IMG/VR virus record: IMGVR_UViG_3300008117_002898
Span: 1-48,076 of that record
Length of the DNA stretch: 48,076 nucleotides
Source: a virus
Direction: 5' to 3' (one strand)
The notes below the pieces were generated by a model. It made no database searches, had not been told where the DNA came from, and saw nothing but the letters and a program-made list of their open reading frames with translations. The position numbers were made by a program, and so were the translations under genes. Positions 31,266 to 40,358 of this stretch are shown piece by piece. How positions within the stretch are numbered: the first letter of the stretch is position 1; every line of letters begins with the position of its first letter.

Positions 31266-32563
31266 TAAATATAATCCTTAAACTTTGGTTCTACATCGCA
31301 CAAATTTTCTTGACGAATATTGTCTAATTGCTGTGTGTATTTTATAAATTCATTCCAGTGTGTATCATAATAATTATCGCTGTTCATATAACTTGTTACG
31401 CCTTTAGAAATATCTTCTGCTTGTTTAATTACATGCGCAGGATAATTATTATCTTTTACCCATTGAACAAACTCAACAAACTTAACAGTGACATCTTTTT
31501 TGTATTGTTCTGGAAGGACACGTACATTTAAATGTTTTGGATGATGTGCAACATGATGTGTGATAATTGGGCGTTTTTGTGTGAAGTTTATTTTCTTTAA
31601 ACCGCTTTCTGTTAATTTCCATTTCATAAAATCAATCATATGATTAACATTATACGCTGTTACTGTGAACGCAAGCCAACCAAAAATATTATCTGGCAAT
31701 TGATCAACCTTGTGTAAATTATCTAGTGTCTTTTGCCACTTAGCAGGATGTCGTTGATATTCTTGCATTGCACCCATACCATCAACACTTGCACCAACAC
31801 GAACTTGTTTAAAACTTTTCCATAAATTTGTAACACGAGTAGGAAGTGTACTCATGTTGGTATTGTACTCAATAATAATATGTTTTGCAGCATCTTTTTC
31901 AACACAACGTTCTAAGAAATCATAATGACGTTCAATTAGCATGGGTTCACCTCCCGCAAAATATACGTGTTGGATATTATGTATGTTTGCCTCAAGTTGT
32001 TCCCAAAATGGTTCGTATTCTGGCCAGTCAAAAGCTGGAACATTCCCGTCAACAATTTCCATTATTCCGCCAGTATCTTTAAATTTATTACTGCCAGTTA
32101 ACTTAATCCAATCATCGTACCATGCATTACTATCTGTTGGGCCGCACATACGACATTTTAAATTACAAAAATTTCCAAATCTTAAATCATAATAAACTAC
32201 AGGAAAGGTTTCAGTGGATATACTACCATCTTCAGCAGTTTTACTACGTGCTTCGTCGATAGTTAACTTCCATTGTTCATTTTCGTATGTGCGTCTGCTA
32301 ACTAACCCACTTGTTTCTTCGTTTTTACATCGTCCACATTCTTCGTTCCACACACCATTTAACATATTAAGACGAATTGTTTTCATCATACTGTTGTTAC
32401 GTGCAAGGTCTAAATTATCTTTGCCAGCGTTAAATGCAGTGCCATCATCCTTGCGTATTACACCTTGATTTTTAGTCACATTTGCTTGACAACAAACTCG
32501 CATATCACCGTTTGCACGAATAGCTTGGAAGTTCCAAGGGATTGGGCAAAATGTATTACTCAT
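31265..32563 (-). CDS. Twitch-domain radical SAM protein
   Basis: 432 residues. An N-terminal module FCPIPWNFQAIRANGDMRVCC (C6, C24, C25) and ECGRC (C76, C79) precede the core. The core motif is C133-x3-C137-x2-C140 (FCNLKCRMCGP), and FAGGEPML follows. This order, cysteines before the SAM core, is seen in the twitch-domain radical SAM family of marine phages and bacteria; substrate not established. It is paralogous to the gene at 33410-34828. It overlaps the QueC-like gene by 4 nt. Confidence 0.85.
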   Translation of the reverse strand: MSNTFCPIPWNFQAIRANGDMRVCCQANVTKNQGVIRKDDGTAFNAGKDNLDLARNNSMMKTIRLNMLNGVWNEECGRCKNEETSGLVSRRTYENEQWKLTIDEARSKTAEDGSISTETFPVVYYDLRFGNFCNLKCRMCGPTDSNAWYDDWIKLTGSNKFKDTGGIMEIVDGNVPAFDWPEYEPFWEQLEANIHNIQHVYFAGGEPMLIERHYDFLERCVEKDAAKHIIIEYNTNMSTLPTRVTNLWKSFKQVRVGASVDGMGAMQEYQRHPAKWQKTLDNLHKVDQLPDNIFGWLAFTVTAYNVNHMIDFMKWKLTESGLKKINFTQKRPIITHHVAHHPKHLNVRVLPEQYKKDVTVKFVEFVQWVKDNNYPAHVIKQAEDISKGVTSYMNSDNYYDTHWNEFIKYTQQLDNIRQENLCDVEPKFKDYI

Positions 32564-33417
32564 TTAGGTATCCTAGCTACCATGTCAGGAATTTCTGTTT
32601 CTGCCCAGGAACGTTCTTGACACCAAAAACACTTGCCACAAGTTGGAACATAAATTCCTGGCTTATAATCTATAAGGCTTGGGAAAGTCTGACTAACAAT
32701 TGCATCAGATAAATCGCCCTCGCAACTACGTGTAGTTTCATATAAATCTACAATTTTAAACAAGTAATATTGTGCAAGTATCCAGGATTTGTCAACTAAC
32801 AAAAATGGTAAGAATATGTGAGATCCATTTCTTTTTAAAATTAGTAGAGGTTCTTTTTTATCAGTGTCAATTCGACGTGCTGGCGGTTCACCGTCAATTG
32901 TATAGCTTAACGGATTGTGAGTAGTTGCATTAAATATAGCATCAAATTTATATTTGAAAATACAATATGAATTAAATTCATCAATTTGAATTTGATCACC
33001 AGCTCGTAGCACACCTTTAGACATAATAATTTTACCCATTGCACCATCTTCAATTCCTGGAGCAATAAAATTAGTATGACGATTTTCAATTATATTAGGA
33101 AACATTGATTTTAATTTATTAAAAACTTCTTCCGATATAGGTTCTTGCCAAGGTCTAGTATCCCAACAACGTATATGCGTGATAACATCTATTTTACAAT
33201 CTAGTTTATTATCTTGAATAATTTTACATAACAAGAATGTGAGACAAGCACTATCTGCTCCACCTGATAAATTCACTCCAATTTTTTTCCAAGAAGTAGA
33301 AACTGGGATATCTAATCCGTTAATACGGTGTAATTCTAATTTTGGTAATTCACCACCGTACATTGCTTTGTACTGTGATTTCATTTTGTTATACAAACTA
33401 TTACTAAATTCAAACAT
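32560..33417 (-). CDS. QueC-like PP-loop ATPase
   Basis: 285 residues. The PP-loop SGGADS (51-56) is the ATP-pyrophosphatase motif of QueC and related enzymes. A C-terminal cysteine set, C232 then C260-x2-C263-x2-C266 (TCGKCFWCQER), resembles the QueC zinc site, though the spacing (27 residues) is longer than usual. QueC makes preQ0 from 7-carboxy-7-deazaguanine. It would complete the pathway with FolE, QueE and DpdA. It lies between two radical SAM genes, so a role on that pathway instead is possible. Substrate choice is not certain. Confidence 0.7.
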   Translation of the reverse strand: MFEFSNSLYNKMKSQYKAMYGGELPKLELHRINGLDIPVSTSWKKIGVNLSGGADSACLTFLLCKIIQDNKLDCKIDVITHIRCWDTRPWQEPISEEVFNKLKSMFPNIIENRHTNFIAPGIEDGAMGKIIMSKGVLRAGDQIQIDEFNSYCIFKYKFDAIFNATTHNPLSYTIDGEPPARRIDTDKKEPLLILKRNGSHIFLPFLLVDKSWILAQYYLFKIVDLYETTRSCEGDLSDAIVSQTFPSLIDYKPGIYVPTCGKCFWCQERSWAETEIPDMVARIPK

Positions 33418-34828
33418 TAAAGATCTCCTTCATTTCTGGGAAAGTTTCTGCAAAGCTAATGCCACGCTGTGCATCACATAAATCTAAAAATTCTTTCATT
33501 TCTGGAAGTCTAATGGTCCAATCTTCGCTTTCCATAAATTTTAACATACCGTCTAATCGACTAATACCATAACTAGCATTGCGCCATTGCTCGTAAGTCA
33601 CTTTACCCTTGTGCCATTCTGGTACACCTTTTTCCCAATTAGCTTCCCACCATGGATAAAATTCTTCGTACTTCTTGCGGCATTCTTCTTTAAACCATTT
33701 AGGCAAAACTTTTACATTCAAGTGAGGTGGATGATAAACAAAATGATAATTTACTCCACCAGCGCCAAATGGCCACATATTAATTTTCTTAAAACCTTGT
33801 TCTAATTTCCATTTAATAAAATCAGGTATGTAGTAGATATTTAGAGCTTGGACTGCACACGCAACCGTAACTTCTGTATTGCTTGGTGTTTGTGTATCTA
33901 AAATATGAAATACTTCAGCAGTCCTTGACCACTTGCTAGGATAACGAATGTAATCATTCATTTCCTCAATACTGTCTACACTATAATGAAAACGCACAAG
34001 TTTAAATTGTTTCCACAAATCAAACAAGTCATCTCTCCATTCTACACCGTTACTGTTATAACGCAATTCTAAATTTTTTGCATGTCCTTGACGAATACAC
34101 TCTTCCAAAATTTCATAGTGTTCTTCAATAATTAAACTCTCCCCGCCTGCAAAATACAACTGTTGCATATTAGGAATTTGTTCATAAAACTGCTGCCAGA
34201 ATATAGGATTATTTTTATGCCAGTTATAACTGCTACCATTTGTACTACCTTTATTTGACCACAACGTAGTTTGTTTTAATGTTGAATTTTTAATCTTTGG
34301 ATGTATTGCTTGCCAATCTTTAATCCATCCACTACTATCATGAGGACTGCACATTACACATGCTAACTGACATTTTGTTCCAAATCGCAAATCAATATAA
34401 TTGAGTTTAGGAGGAACAGAACCATCTTCAGCAGTGTCGGCTACCAGTTGATTTAAATCTGTACGTTCCATCCAATATGCAGTTTCCCACATACGTTTGC
34501 TATTATGTCCAGCTGCTTCTTCTTTGTAACATTTAATACAACTAGGAGGTTGTTCGCCGTTAAGCATTTGCTTACGGACATTGCGCATATAGGTGCTGTT
34601 CCAACTTGATTGAAAATCGCTAACATTTAGATTAGCAGGTTTGCCTTCTTCTGTTTTTAGAATTCCAACCATACCCCCATGTTGTTTGTCGTTGGTTGGA
34701 CCAACACTACTTGCATTGGCCGTACAGCATACTCGCATACTTCCATCTGGACGTGTACTTAAATGCACCCACGGCAAAATGCAAAAAGTTTCTGATGGAA
34801 GTTTAGTTGTTGGCTTAGGTGTTGTCAT
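33410..34828 (-). CDS. Twitch-domain radical SAM protein, paralogue of the 31265 gene
   Basis: 472 residues. N-terminal FCILPWVHLSTRPDGSMRVCC (C16, C34, C35) and SCIKC (C97, C100) precede C153-x3-C157-x2-C160 (KCQLACVMCSP). FAGGESLI is the GGEP equivalent with Ser in place of Pro. It shares the N-terminal module and core with the gene at 31265-32563, but is longer and its core differs. The two are likely consecutive or alternate steps of one process. It overlaps its neighbours by 8 and 14 nt. Confidence 0.85.
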   Translation of the reverse strand: MTTPKPTTKLPSETFCILPWVHLSTRPDGSMRVCCTANASSVGPTNDKQHGGMVGILKTEEGKPANLNVSDFQSSWNSTYMRNVRKQMLNGEQPPSCIKCYKEEAAGHNSKRMWETAYWMERTDLNQLVADTAEDGSVPPKLNYIDLRFGTKCQLACVMCSPHDSSGWIKDWQAIHPKIKNSTLKQTTLWSNKGSTNGSSYNWHKNNPIFWQQFYEQIPNMQQLYFAGGESLIIEEHYEILEECIRQGHAKNLELRYNSNGVEWRDDLFDLWKQFKLVRFHYSVDSIEEMNDYIRYPSKWSRTAEVFHILDTQTPSNTEVTVACAVQALNIYYIPDFIKWKLEQGFKKINMWPFGAGGVNYHFVYHPPHLNVKVLPKWFKEECRKKYEEFYPWWEANWEKGVPEWHKGKVTYEQWRNASYGISRLDGMLKFMESEDWTIRLPEMKEFLDLCDAQRGISFAETFPEMKEIFNV

Positions 34829-35945
34829 TTATAAATTTAATCTCGTTTTGATATGCTTTGTTATTGCCGCATGTTCTTATACATTTTTCAATATGCATTT
34901 TATGTGAAGGATCCCAACTTGCTTCAAGTAGACTAGAAAACCACTCATGCGCCAGTATATCATCAATACTGTTATTAACTAGGCTATTCCATCCTGGTTT
35001 GAAGTCTTTAGTTAGTTTTAAAAAGTCATCTCTATGAGTATGGGCCAATTGCCATAGGAAACAACACGGCCACATGGTCAAGTCTGATGCTATAAAAATT
35101 TCACCTTCATGTACTAATTTACAAACTATAGAATCTAAAATTCTTTTTTTCGTTGATTCATCATTTACTACATTTCCAGTAGACTTTCCTATTATTGGAA
35201 CAAATCCTGTAGATGTAGAATATGTATTAATAAACTGTTGTAATTCCTTAACTTGTTCTATTTTACTATGAGCTTTATCACTTGCTGTTGTAATAACAAA
35301 ATCTTCTTTTATTGTTTTTTTAGTTGTTGAGTCTTTTTTAGGCAACTTAGCAACCCAGTCATTAATAGTGTTGCGAATACCTGTTCTAGTAGCAAATTTA
35401 AAACCTAATCTACTAGCAGCCTGTCGTGCAATTTCTAATTCGTGTTCGTTATGATCAAACACAATAAACATCCAAGTAGCTGATGCAAATCCTTTTCCGC
35501 CCATAGCATATGCAGTCATATTTCGTTCAATAACATCAAAAACGGTATTGACTCGATAGATATGATTGGTTTCTTTGTGCCCGTCAACTGCAAATACTAC
35601 ATTAATTAGTTTAGTTTTAGAACTAATTTCCCCTAGTTCTTTCCACCATGCTACTGTTTGATAACCACCGTTAGTACTTATTTGACAATAGCCGTTATGA
35701 TCTGTTAGATATTTTACCATATCTAACATTTCAGGATGTACAACTGGATCTCCTAAAACTCCACAAAATTTAAATTGCTTCTTGGATATTTCTTTACTAG
35801 TTGGAAATAATCGTTTAATATCATTCAATGAAAAAGATTGAATTGTTAGTAGTTCAGGCATTCGTGTGCGTGTACAACCTGGACAGGCAGCATTACAATC
35901 GCTTGTAATTTCTAACTCGATCTTTTTGATATTATCAATGTTCAT
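34815..35945 (-). CDS. Radical SAM protein with C-terminal Cys motif, GGEP-less
   Basis: 376 residues. The motif is C17-x3-C21-x2-C24 (SDCNAACPGCTR). In place of GGEP it has FCGVLGDPVVHPEM, as in the next paralogue. SVHIYRV-like and VFAVDGHKETNHIYR segments match. C-terminal Cys (VCKLV, MWPCCFLW, KCIRTCG) suggest an auxiliary cluster. It shares this plan with the gene at 35942-37105, so it arose by duplication. Product unknown. Confidence 0.85.
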   Translation of the reverse strand: MNIDNIKKIELEITSDCNAACPGCTRTRMPELLTIQSFSLNDIKRLFPTSKEISKKQFKFCGVLGDPVVHPEMLDMVKYLTDHNGYCQISTNGGYQTVAWWKELGEISSKTKLINVVFAVDGHKETNHIYRVNTVFDVIERNMTAYAMGGKGFASATWMFIVFDHNEHELEIARQAASRLGFKFATRTGIRNTINDWVAKLPKKDSTTKKTIKEDFVITTASDKAHSKIEQVKELQQFINTYSTSTGFVPIIGKSTGNVVNDESTKKRILDSIVCKLVHEGEIFIASDLTMWPCCFLWQLAHTHRDDFLKLTKDFKPGWNSLVNNSIDDILAHEWFSSLLEASWDPSHKMHIEKCIRTCGNNKAYQNEIKFINDNT

Positions 35946-37105
35946 TTAAACTGTTCCGCAAAGGCATCATATTTACCACAGGTCTTAGCACATACAGATA
36001 ATTTTCCTTCCGCACAACTGGGCTTGTTCCAGCTATCTGGTATAATCTTTTGAAAATATAGACCGTCTACAATATTCTCTAGAGTATTGATTTTAGCATT
36101 AATACTGTCTTTTCCAACTTGATTTATTGCGTCCCAGATTTGTGTTCCTTCAGAACTATGATACCAAACATACATTTGACCCGCTGTCCAGCAACAAGGT
36201 TGAATAATTCCTTCTGCGCTCACATACACACTTTTTTCTTCAGAAACTTTACAGGTTATGTTTGAAGAATCTAAACTTAATTCCATTTTAGACTTTTTAG
36301 CAGGATCTAAATTAAAACGCTGTGGAGTTTGGATTGCTGTTGCTTCAATTTGTTTAGAAGGAATATACTTAACAGTTTCCTGTTTGCCTAAAACATCACT
36401 TAGTTTATCCAACACCCCATTTCTGTATTTAGGATTAGTCGGTGCTTGTAATAAAGTTGTTGCACCTTTACGATTGGCTGCTTGATGCACTTCTTTTGTA
36501 ACCCCGCTAGTATTACTAAAGAATCTAGCAGACTTTTTAAACTGGAATTTTTCAAAGCCCATTACACGACTTAGTTCTTCAGCAGTTTCAACTTGATGTT
36601 CATTGTGTGCAAAAACAATATAATCCCATCTTGCTCTGCCACCAGCATCAATAAATGCTTGTGCATTTTCTACTATCTTAGACCATACTGTATTTTGTCT
36701 GTATAAATGATTTGTGTCTTCTAATCCATCAATACTGAATACAACGTATGCGTTCTTACCTAACACCCTTGCTAAGTTTGCCCACCACTCAGGCTTTTTA
36801 GCACTGCCGTTTGTATACATTGTAAGATTCATTTTAGGATTGTGTTCTCTAAAATATGCAAACACTTCTAATGTATCTTTGGCCGCAACTGGATCCCCAA
36901 AATTACCGCACATATACATTCTATCTAACTGTGAAATAAATTCAGGTTTAAAAATAGTCTTGCAGTCATCCAAACTTAATTCATTGTCTTTGAGATGTGG
37001 ATTATCTTCACCGCCATTAATATTCCTTGCACACATAGGGCAAGCGGCATTACATGCTTCTGTAATTTCTAAATGAACTGTTTTTAAATCTGAATATCTA
37101 TACAT
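35942..37105 (-). CDS. Radical SAM protein, paralogue with C-terminal Cys motif
   Basis: 387 residues. C18-x3-C22-x2-C25 (EACNAACPMCAR), then MYMCGNFGDPVAAKDTL in place of GGEP, and SIDGLEDTNHLYRQNTVW, shared with the gene at 34815. C-terminal cysteines ITCKV, QPCCWTAG, SCAEGKLSVCAKTCG. The pair could act in turn on one substrate. It starts one base from the small gene upstream. Confidence 0.85.
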   Translation of the reverse strand: MYRYSDLKTVHLEITEACNAACPMCARNINGGEDNPHLKDNELSLDDCKTIFKPEFISQLDRMYMCGNFGDPVAAKDTLEVFAYFREHNPKMNLTMYTNGSAKKPEWWANLARVLGKNAYVVFSIDGLEDTNHLYRQNTVWSKIVENAQAFIDAGGRARWDYIVFAHNEHQVETAEELSRVMGFEKFQFKKSARFFSNTSGVTKEVHQAANRKGATTLLQAPTNPKYRNGVLDKLSDVLGKQETVKYIPSKQIEATAIQTPQRFNLDPAKKSKMELSLDSSNITCKVSEEKSVYVSAEGIIQPCCWTAGQMYVWYHSSEGTQIWDAINQVGKDSINAKINTLENIVDGLYFQKIIPDSWNKPSCAEGKLSVCAKTCGKYDAFAEQFK

Positions 37106-37332
37106 TAAATGTCCATTAATAATCTTATATCTTTTCCAGGACCTACTTTACTAGGCATATCACCGTGTTGTTGGACATACCATTGTATTACGGCTTTGTA
37201 CCAATTTTGACTATTATGATGTGCTTCTTTATTAAACTTATGAATATTGTTACTTGTTGCTTCAAACGTAGATAAGGCTCTTGCTGCCTCTACTTGTAAC
37301 GTTCTCAAATCCAATTCATCTAAGTCTATCAT
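37105..37332 (-). CDS. Small protein, possible peptide substrate or partner
   Basis: 75 residues with no Cys. LDELDLRTLQVEAARALSTFEATSN is helical. HNSQNWYKAVIQWYVQQHGDMPSKVGPGKD follows. It lies between a radical SAM gene and a methyltransferase gene, overlapping them by 1 and 4 nt, so it is co-translated with them. It could be a partner or an acceptor for the modifying enzymes; this is not shown by the sequence. No family recognised. Confidence 0.55.
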   Translation of the reverse strand: MIDLDELDLRTLQVEAARALSTFEATSNNIHKFNKEAHHNSQNWYKAVIQWYVQQHGDMPSKVGPGKDIRLLMDI

Positions 37333-38180
37333 GGTCTTCCAATAAGCATATAACGCTTATACCCTGTTAATTGTAACACACCTTCATACAAAAGTCTAGT
37401 CATTGGAAACTTTTTCTTCATTTCTCCCATGCTGTGTATTGAATTGATATGATCTTCAACTTCATGTAAGTTATTACTTTGAATGACAAATAATGGATCC
37501 GTTTCTAAAGGTCGATTAACAAACTTATGATACCAATCTTCGTGAAAATGTTCTGCGCTAGTATTCACAATTAAATCAGGCGTAGTTTTTTCGTTAATTT
37601 CTTGACCAGTAGTATAATTTTTTATTTTATACTGACAACCTGTTCGATATAGCCAGCTCATATCTGTTAAGTCTAATTCTACAGACTTAACTTGATAGTT
37701 ATTAATAAAATCTATATTAAAGATCTTATCACTAATTTCACATGCATTAGGATCAATATCAACAATTCTCATCTTATCATAAGAGATGTTGGCTATATCA
37801 AAAAACTTACGTAATTGTCCGTACCAGCCAGCTAATAAAAATACAACTTTGAAATCTTTTTGTATTTTTGCCAACTCCGTAACTAACCAAATTTTACTTT
37901 GTACTTGGCCCCTACTAAATGCGTCTTGTAATGCAACTGGGTTATGCCCTTCTCTATAATACTTGTGGAATGTATCTAAAATTTCATTAGGAGCATATTT
38001 ACGCAATGTATTAATAAACTCAACTATCCCAGCACCGTCATTAAATTTTATAATAGGATTGTCTGCATAAATCATATGCATTAGAAAATCTACATATTTT
38101 TTTGACTCTTGATCATTGGCAAACGCAAAATAGTCTTCCAATCCATGTAGCCAACTAATATTATCAGTATTATTTTCCAT
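37329..38180 (-). CDS. SAM-dependent methyltransferase-like protein
   Basis: 283 residues. VVFLLAGWYGQLRKFF, with a glycine-rich loop after a strand, and MRIVDIDPNACEISDKIFN, with acidic residues, fit class I methyltransferase motifs I and II. PDLIVNTSAEHFHEDWY corresponds to motif IV. An N-terminal helical domain of about 105 residues precedes it, perhaps for substrate binding. It is in the minus-strand operon between the small gene and two glycosyltransferases. Substrate unknown. Confidence 0.65.
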   Translation of the reverse strand: MENNTDNISWLHGLEDYFAFANDQESKKYVDFLMHMIYADNPIIKFNDGAGIVEFINTLRKYAPNEILDTFHKYYREGHNPVALQDAFSRGQVQSKIWLVTELAKIQKDFKVVFLLAGWYGQLRKFFDIANISYDKMRIVDIDPNACEISDKIFNIDFINNYQVKSVELDLTDMSWLYRTGCQYKIKNYTTGQEINEKTTPDLIVNTSAEHFHEDWYHKFVNRPLETDPLFVIQSNNLHEVEDHINSIHSMGEMKKKFPMTRLLYEGVLQLTGYKRYMLIGRP

Positions 38181-38859
38181 TACATTCCTTATTAAATTGT
38201 TCAGCTAGCCAATCAAAGTCATTGATTAATTTTAATGCTGTCATGTCGCCTTTATTTGCAATACCGTATCTGGTTCCTGCCTTTGCGCCAGCTAATGCAT
38301 ATTTTCCATATGGTTTGTCTGCGCCCACTGTACACCACGCCTGTAATCTAACATCAGTTTCTTCTGATTTTTGTCTATCAATTACTTTACTAGATAATTT
38401 AACGCATTCTCTAAACGCACTTTTCCAAGTATTAAACTCATCAGTGTTAAAAGCAGTCACATTACTAATTACAGGCACTGCTTTAAAATGCTTACTAATA
38501 CTAGTTGTCATATCTGGCTTGCTAGTATCCATATTAATTGTATCCAATCTAGGCAGAAGTTTTACTCCACCGTTCCCATATTCTAAATAGTTTACAGGGT
38601 TTAAACTTCTCCATACGTGTACAGTTTCTAGCCCACGAGATTCTAGTTTATAATCAAAATCAAAACTATCTAACACTTCTGCATCACCATCAACCACCCA
38701 AATCATTTTTGTAAAACATTTTTTAGCTGCAATGATATGAGCATTGTGTATCCCTTTAACTCCATGAACACGTTTTGTCATAGGAAATCGATTTTTTAAT
38801 TTTAGCCAGTTTGATTCTGCGTTTGGTTCGTTATAACTGATAAAGACGATATCAAACAT
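38170..38859 (-). CDS. GT-A-like glycosyltransferase, short paralogue
   Basis: 229 residues. FDIVFISYNEPNAESNW, FPMTKRVHGVKGIHNAH and WVVDGDAEVLDSF (DxD-like metal site) match the start of a GT-A fold and the next gene. NGGVKLLPR follows. It is clearly a paralogue of the protein at 38859-39773. It may use a nucleotide sugar; the acceptor is unknown. Overlaps neighbours by 11 and 1 nt. Confidence 0.65.
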   Translation of the reverse strand: MFDIVFISYNEPNAESNWLKLKNRFPMTKRVHGVKGIHNAHIIAAKKCFTKMIWVVDGDAEVLDSFDFDYKLESRGLETVHVWRSLNPVNYLEYGNGGVKLLPRLDTINMDTSKPDMTTSISKHFKAVPVISNVTAFNTDEFNTWKSAFRECVKLSSKVIDRQKSEETDVRLQAWCTVGADKPYGKYALAGAKAGTRYGIANKGDMTALKLINDFDWLAEQFNKECNGK

Positions 38860-39773
38860 TACTTGCTCACTATAAATTTATTGGGCATTCTAGGTGGATT
38901 AACATACATGGATTTAAATAGTTTACTTTGTTCGGCAGTAAACATATCTGCCATTTCTAATTCTAATTCGTGTACGAGAGTTTCTCCAATTCCCATAATT
39001 TCATAAGGTAACATTTTATCAGTTACTTTTCCATCATTGTTTTCCCAGTAATTGTTTAACCATTTAAAGTCACGTACATTAACATAATCCCAATCTGTAC
39101 AATTAGTCATGTAGCAACCTTGTCTAGCACCATATATTGCCCAAATGCCATTAGGCACATCTGCACCTATGTGCATCCAGACCATCAAACGTTGAAAATT
39201 CTTCCAGTGAACTTGCTTAACAATATTATCAGCTTTAGATCCCTCAAGCAATCCCATTTTGACACCTTCACGAAAGCCCGCACGCCAGGCTTGCTGTGGG
39301 CTTGCATTATTATGCACGTCACTCATGCATTGTTCCATTTGAATGTAATTAATATCCCAACAAAAATCCACTTGGGTCTTAGCATTATCACTTTCCGCAG
39401 CCTCGTGGGTCTTCATATCTAATACTAATTGCGTGGGCCAACACTTAATACCACCATTACCATATATCAATCCGTTAATAACAGTTTGTGCGCCCCAACT
39501 AATAACACTTTTATCAAGTTCAACGTCATCTTTAAATTCTATAACCTGTTCTAAAAATTCTGGACGTACAATATTGTCCCCGTCAATCACAATTAATCTT
39601 GGAGTACTACACAATCTAGCACAGGCCTTATGTGCTGCATCACTGCCCTCTACCCCGTGTACACGTTTAGCCCAAGGAACTTTTTTTAACAAGTCTGCGT
39701 AATTTTTTTCAGCGTTAGGCTCATCATAACTTAGATATACGATATCACAGTCTATTACTTTTAATGTACTCAT
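38859..39773 (-). CDS. GT-A-like glycosyltransferase, long paralogue
   Basis: 304 residues. CDIVYLSYDEPNAEKNY, WAKRVHGVEGSDAAHKACA, LIVIDGDNIV (DxD-like metal site) and YGNGGIKCWPTQ parallel the shorter neighbour. The shared pattern SY(N/D)EPNAE makes them a paralogous pair. Extra residues at the end lengthen it. Nucleotide sugar and acceptor unknown. Overlaps neighbours by 1 and 4 nt. Confidence 0.65.
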   Translation of the reverse strand: MSTLKVIDCDIVYLSYDEPNAEKNYADLLKKVPWAKRVHGVEGSDAAHKACARLCSTPRLIVIDGDNIVRPEFLEQVIEFKDDVELDKSVISWGAQTVINGLIYGNGGIKCWPTQLVLDMKTHEAAESDNAKTQVDFCWDINYIQMEQCMSDVHNNASPQQAWRAGFREGVKMGLLEGSKADNIVKQVHWKNFQRLMVWMHIGADVPNGIWAIYGARQGCYMTNCTDWDYVNVRDFKWLNNYWENNDGKVTDKMLPYEIMGIGETLVHELELEMADMFTAEQSKLFKSMYVNPPRMPNKFIVSK

Positions 39774-40357
39774 GCTACTAACAACCCATAAGATTTAAAA
39801 TAACCAAAAGTTGAAATGGTAAAAGAATCAATATCTTCTTCTAAACTGGATTTAAAATGTAACTTATTTCCGTCTTTTATATTGGAAACTTGTATGGTAA
39901 TTGTTTTAAGCAAGTAATGGGGGTCTTTTACTGTAGTTAAATAAAAATCAAAAGTTGTAGATGGATTAATTTTAGATATCATAACTTTAGCATCATCACT
40001 TAATAATATTTCCCAACGTTTTTGCTTTTTTTTATGAATGATTGTAAAATCTGTAATACCCTTATCAGTCACTCGAGGGATTTCATAAATCAATGCACTG
40101 GATATTTTAATAGACTCGTCTTTAGTCTGTAATGCATTATCAAATTTAAAATAATCAATATTATATCGACAGTAATCTTTTTTTCCGCTTAAAAAATCAT
40201 GCAATCTAGACTTTGGCACTTCTAAGTATCCACCAGTACTGGGTAAATTAGAAATGCCTGTAATAGTTCCAGCTTCGTCATGCCAAACATACATTGTTTT
40301 AGGTATTTCTGACACTGCTTCTGCTTGTAAAATTTCTTGTAATGTAAGTGTATCCAT
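39770..40357 (-). CDS. Beta-rich protein of unknown function
   Basis: 195 residues. TMYVWHDEAGTITGISNLPS and a series of beta strands (FTIIHKKKQKRWEILLSDDAKVMI, KTITIQVSNIKDGNKLHF) suggest a beta-sandwich. It could be a virion protein or a scaffold for the sugar enzymes beside it. No family recognised. It sits between glycosyltransferase genes. Confidence 0.55.
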   Translation of the reverse strand: MDTLTLQEILQAEAVSEIPKTMYVWHDEAGTITGISNLPSTGGYLEVPKSRLHDFLSGKKDYCRYNIDYFKFDNALQTKDESIKISSALIYEIPRVTDKGITDFTIIHKKKQKRWEILLSDDAKVMISKINPSTTFDFYLTTVKDPHYLLKTITIQVSNIKDGNKLHFKSSLEEDIDSFTISTFGYFKSYGLLVA

Positions 40358-40358
40358 A

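Noticed and set aside
32560-33417. Reading the PP-loop protein as an asparagine synthetase or PAPS reductase
   Set aside because: The C-terminal Cys set CGKCFWC and SGGADS fit QueC better; substrate still open.
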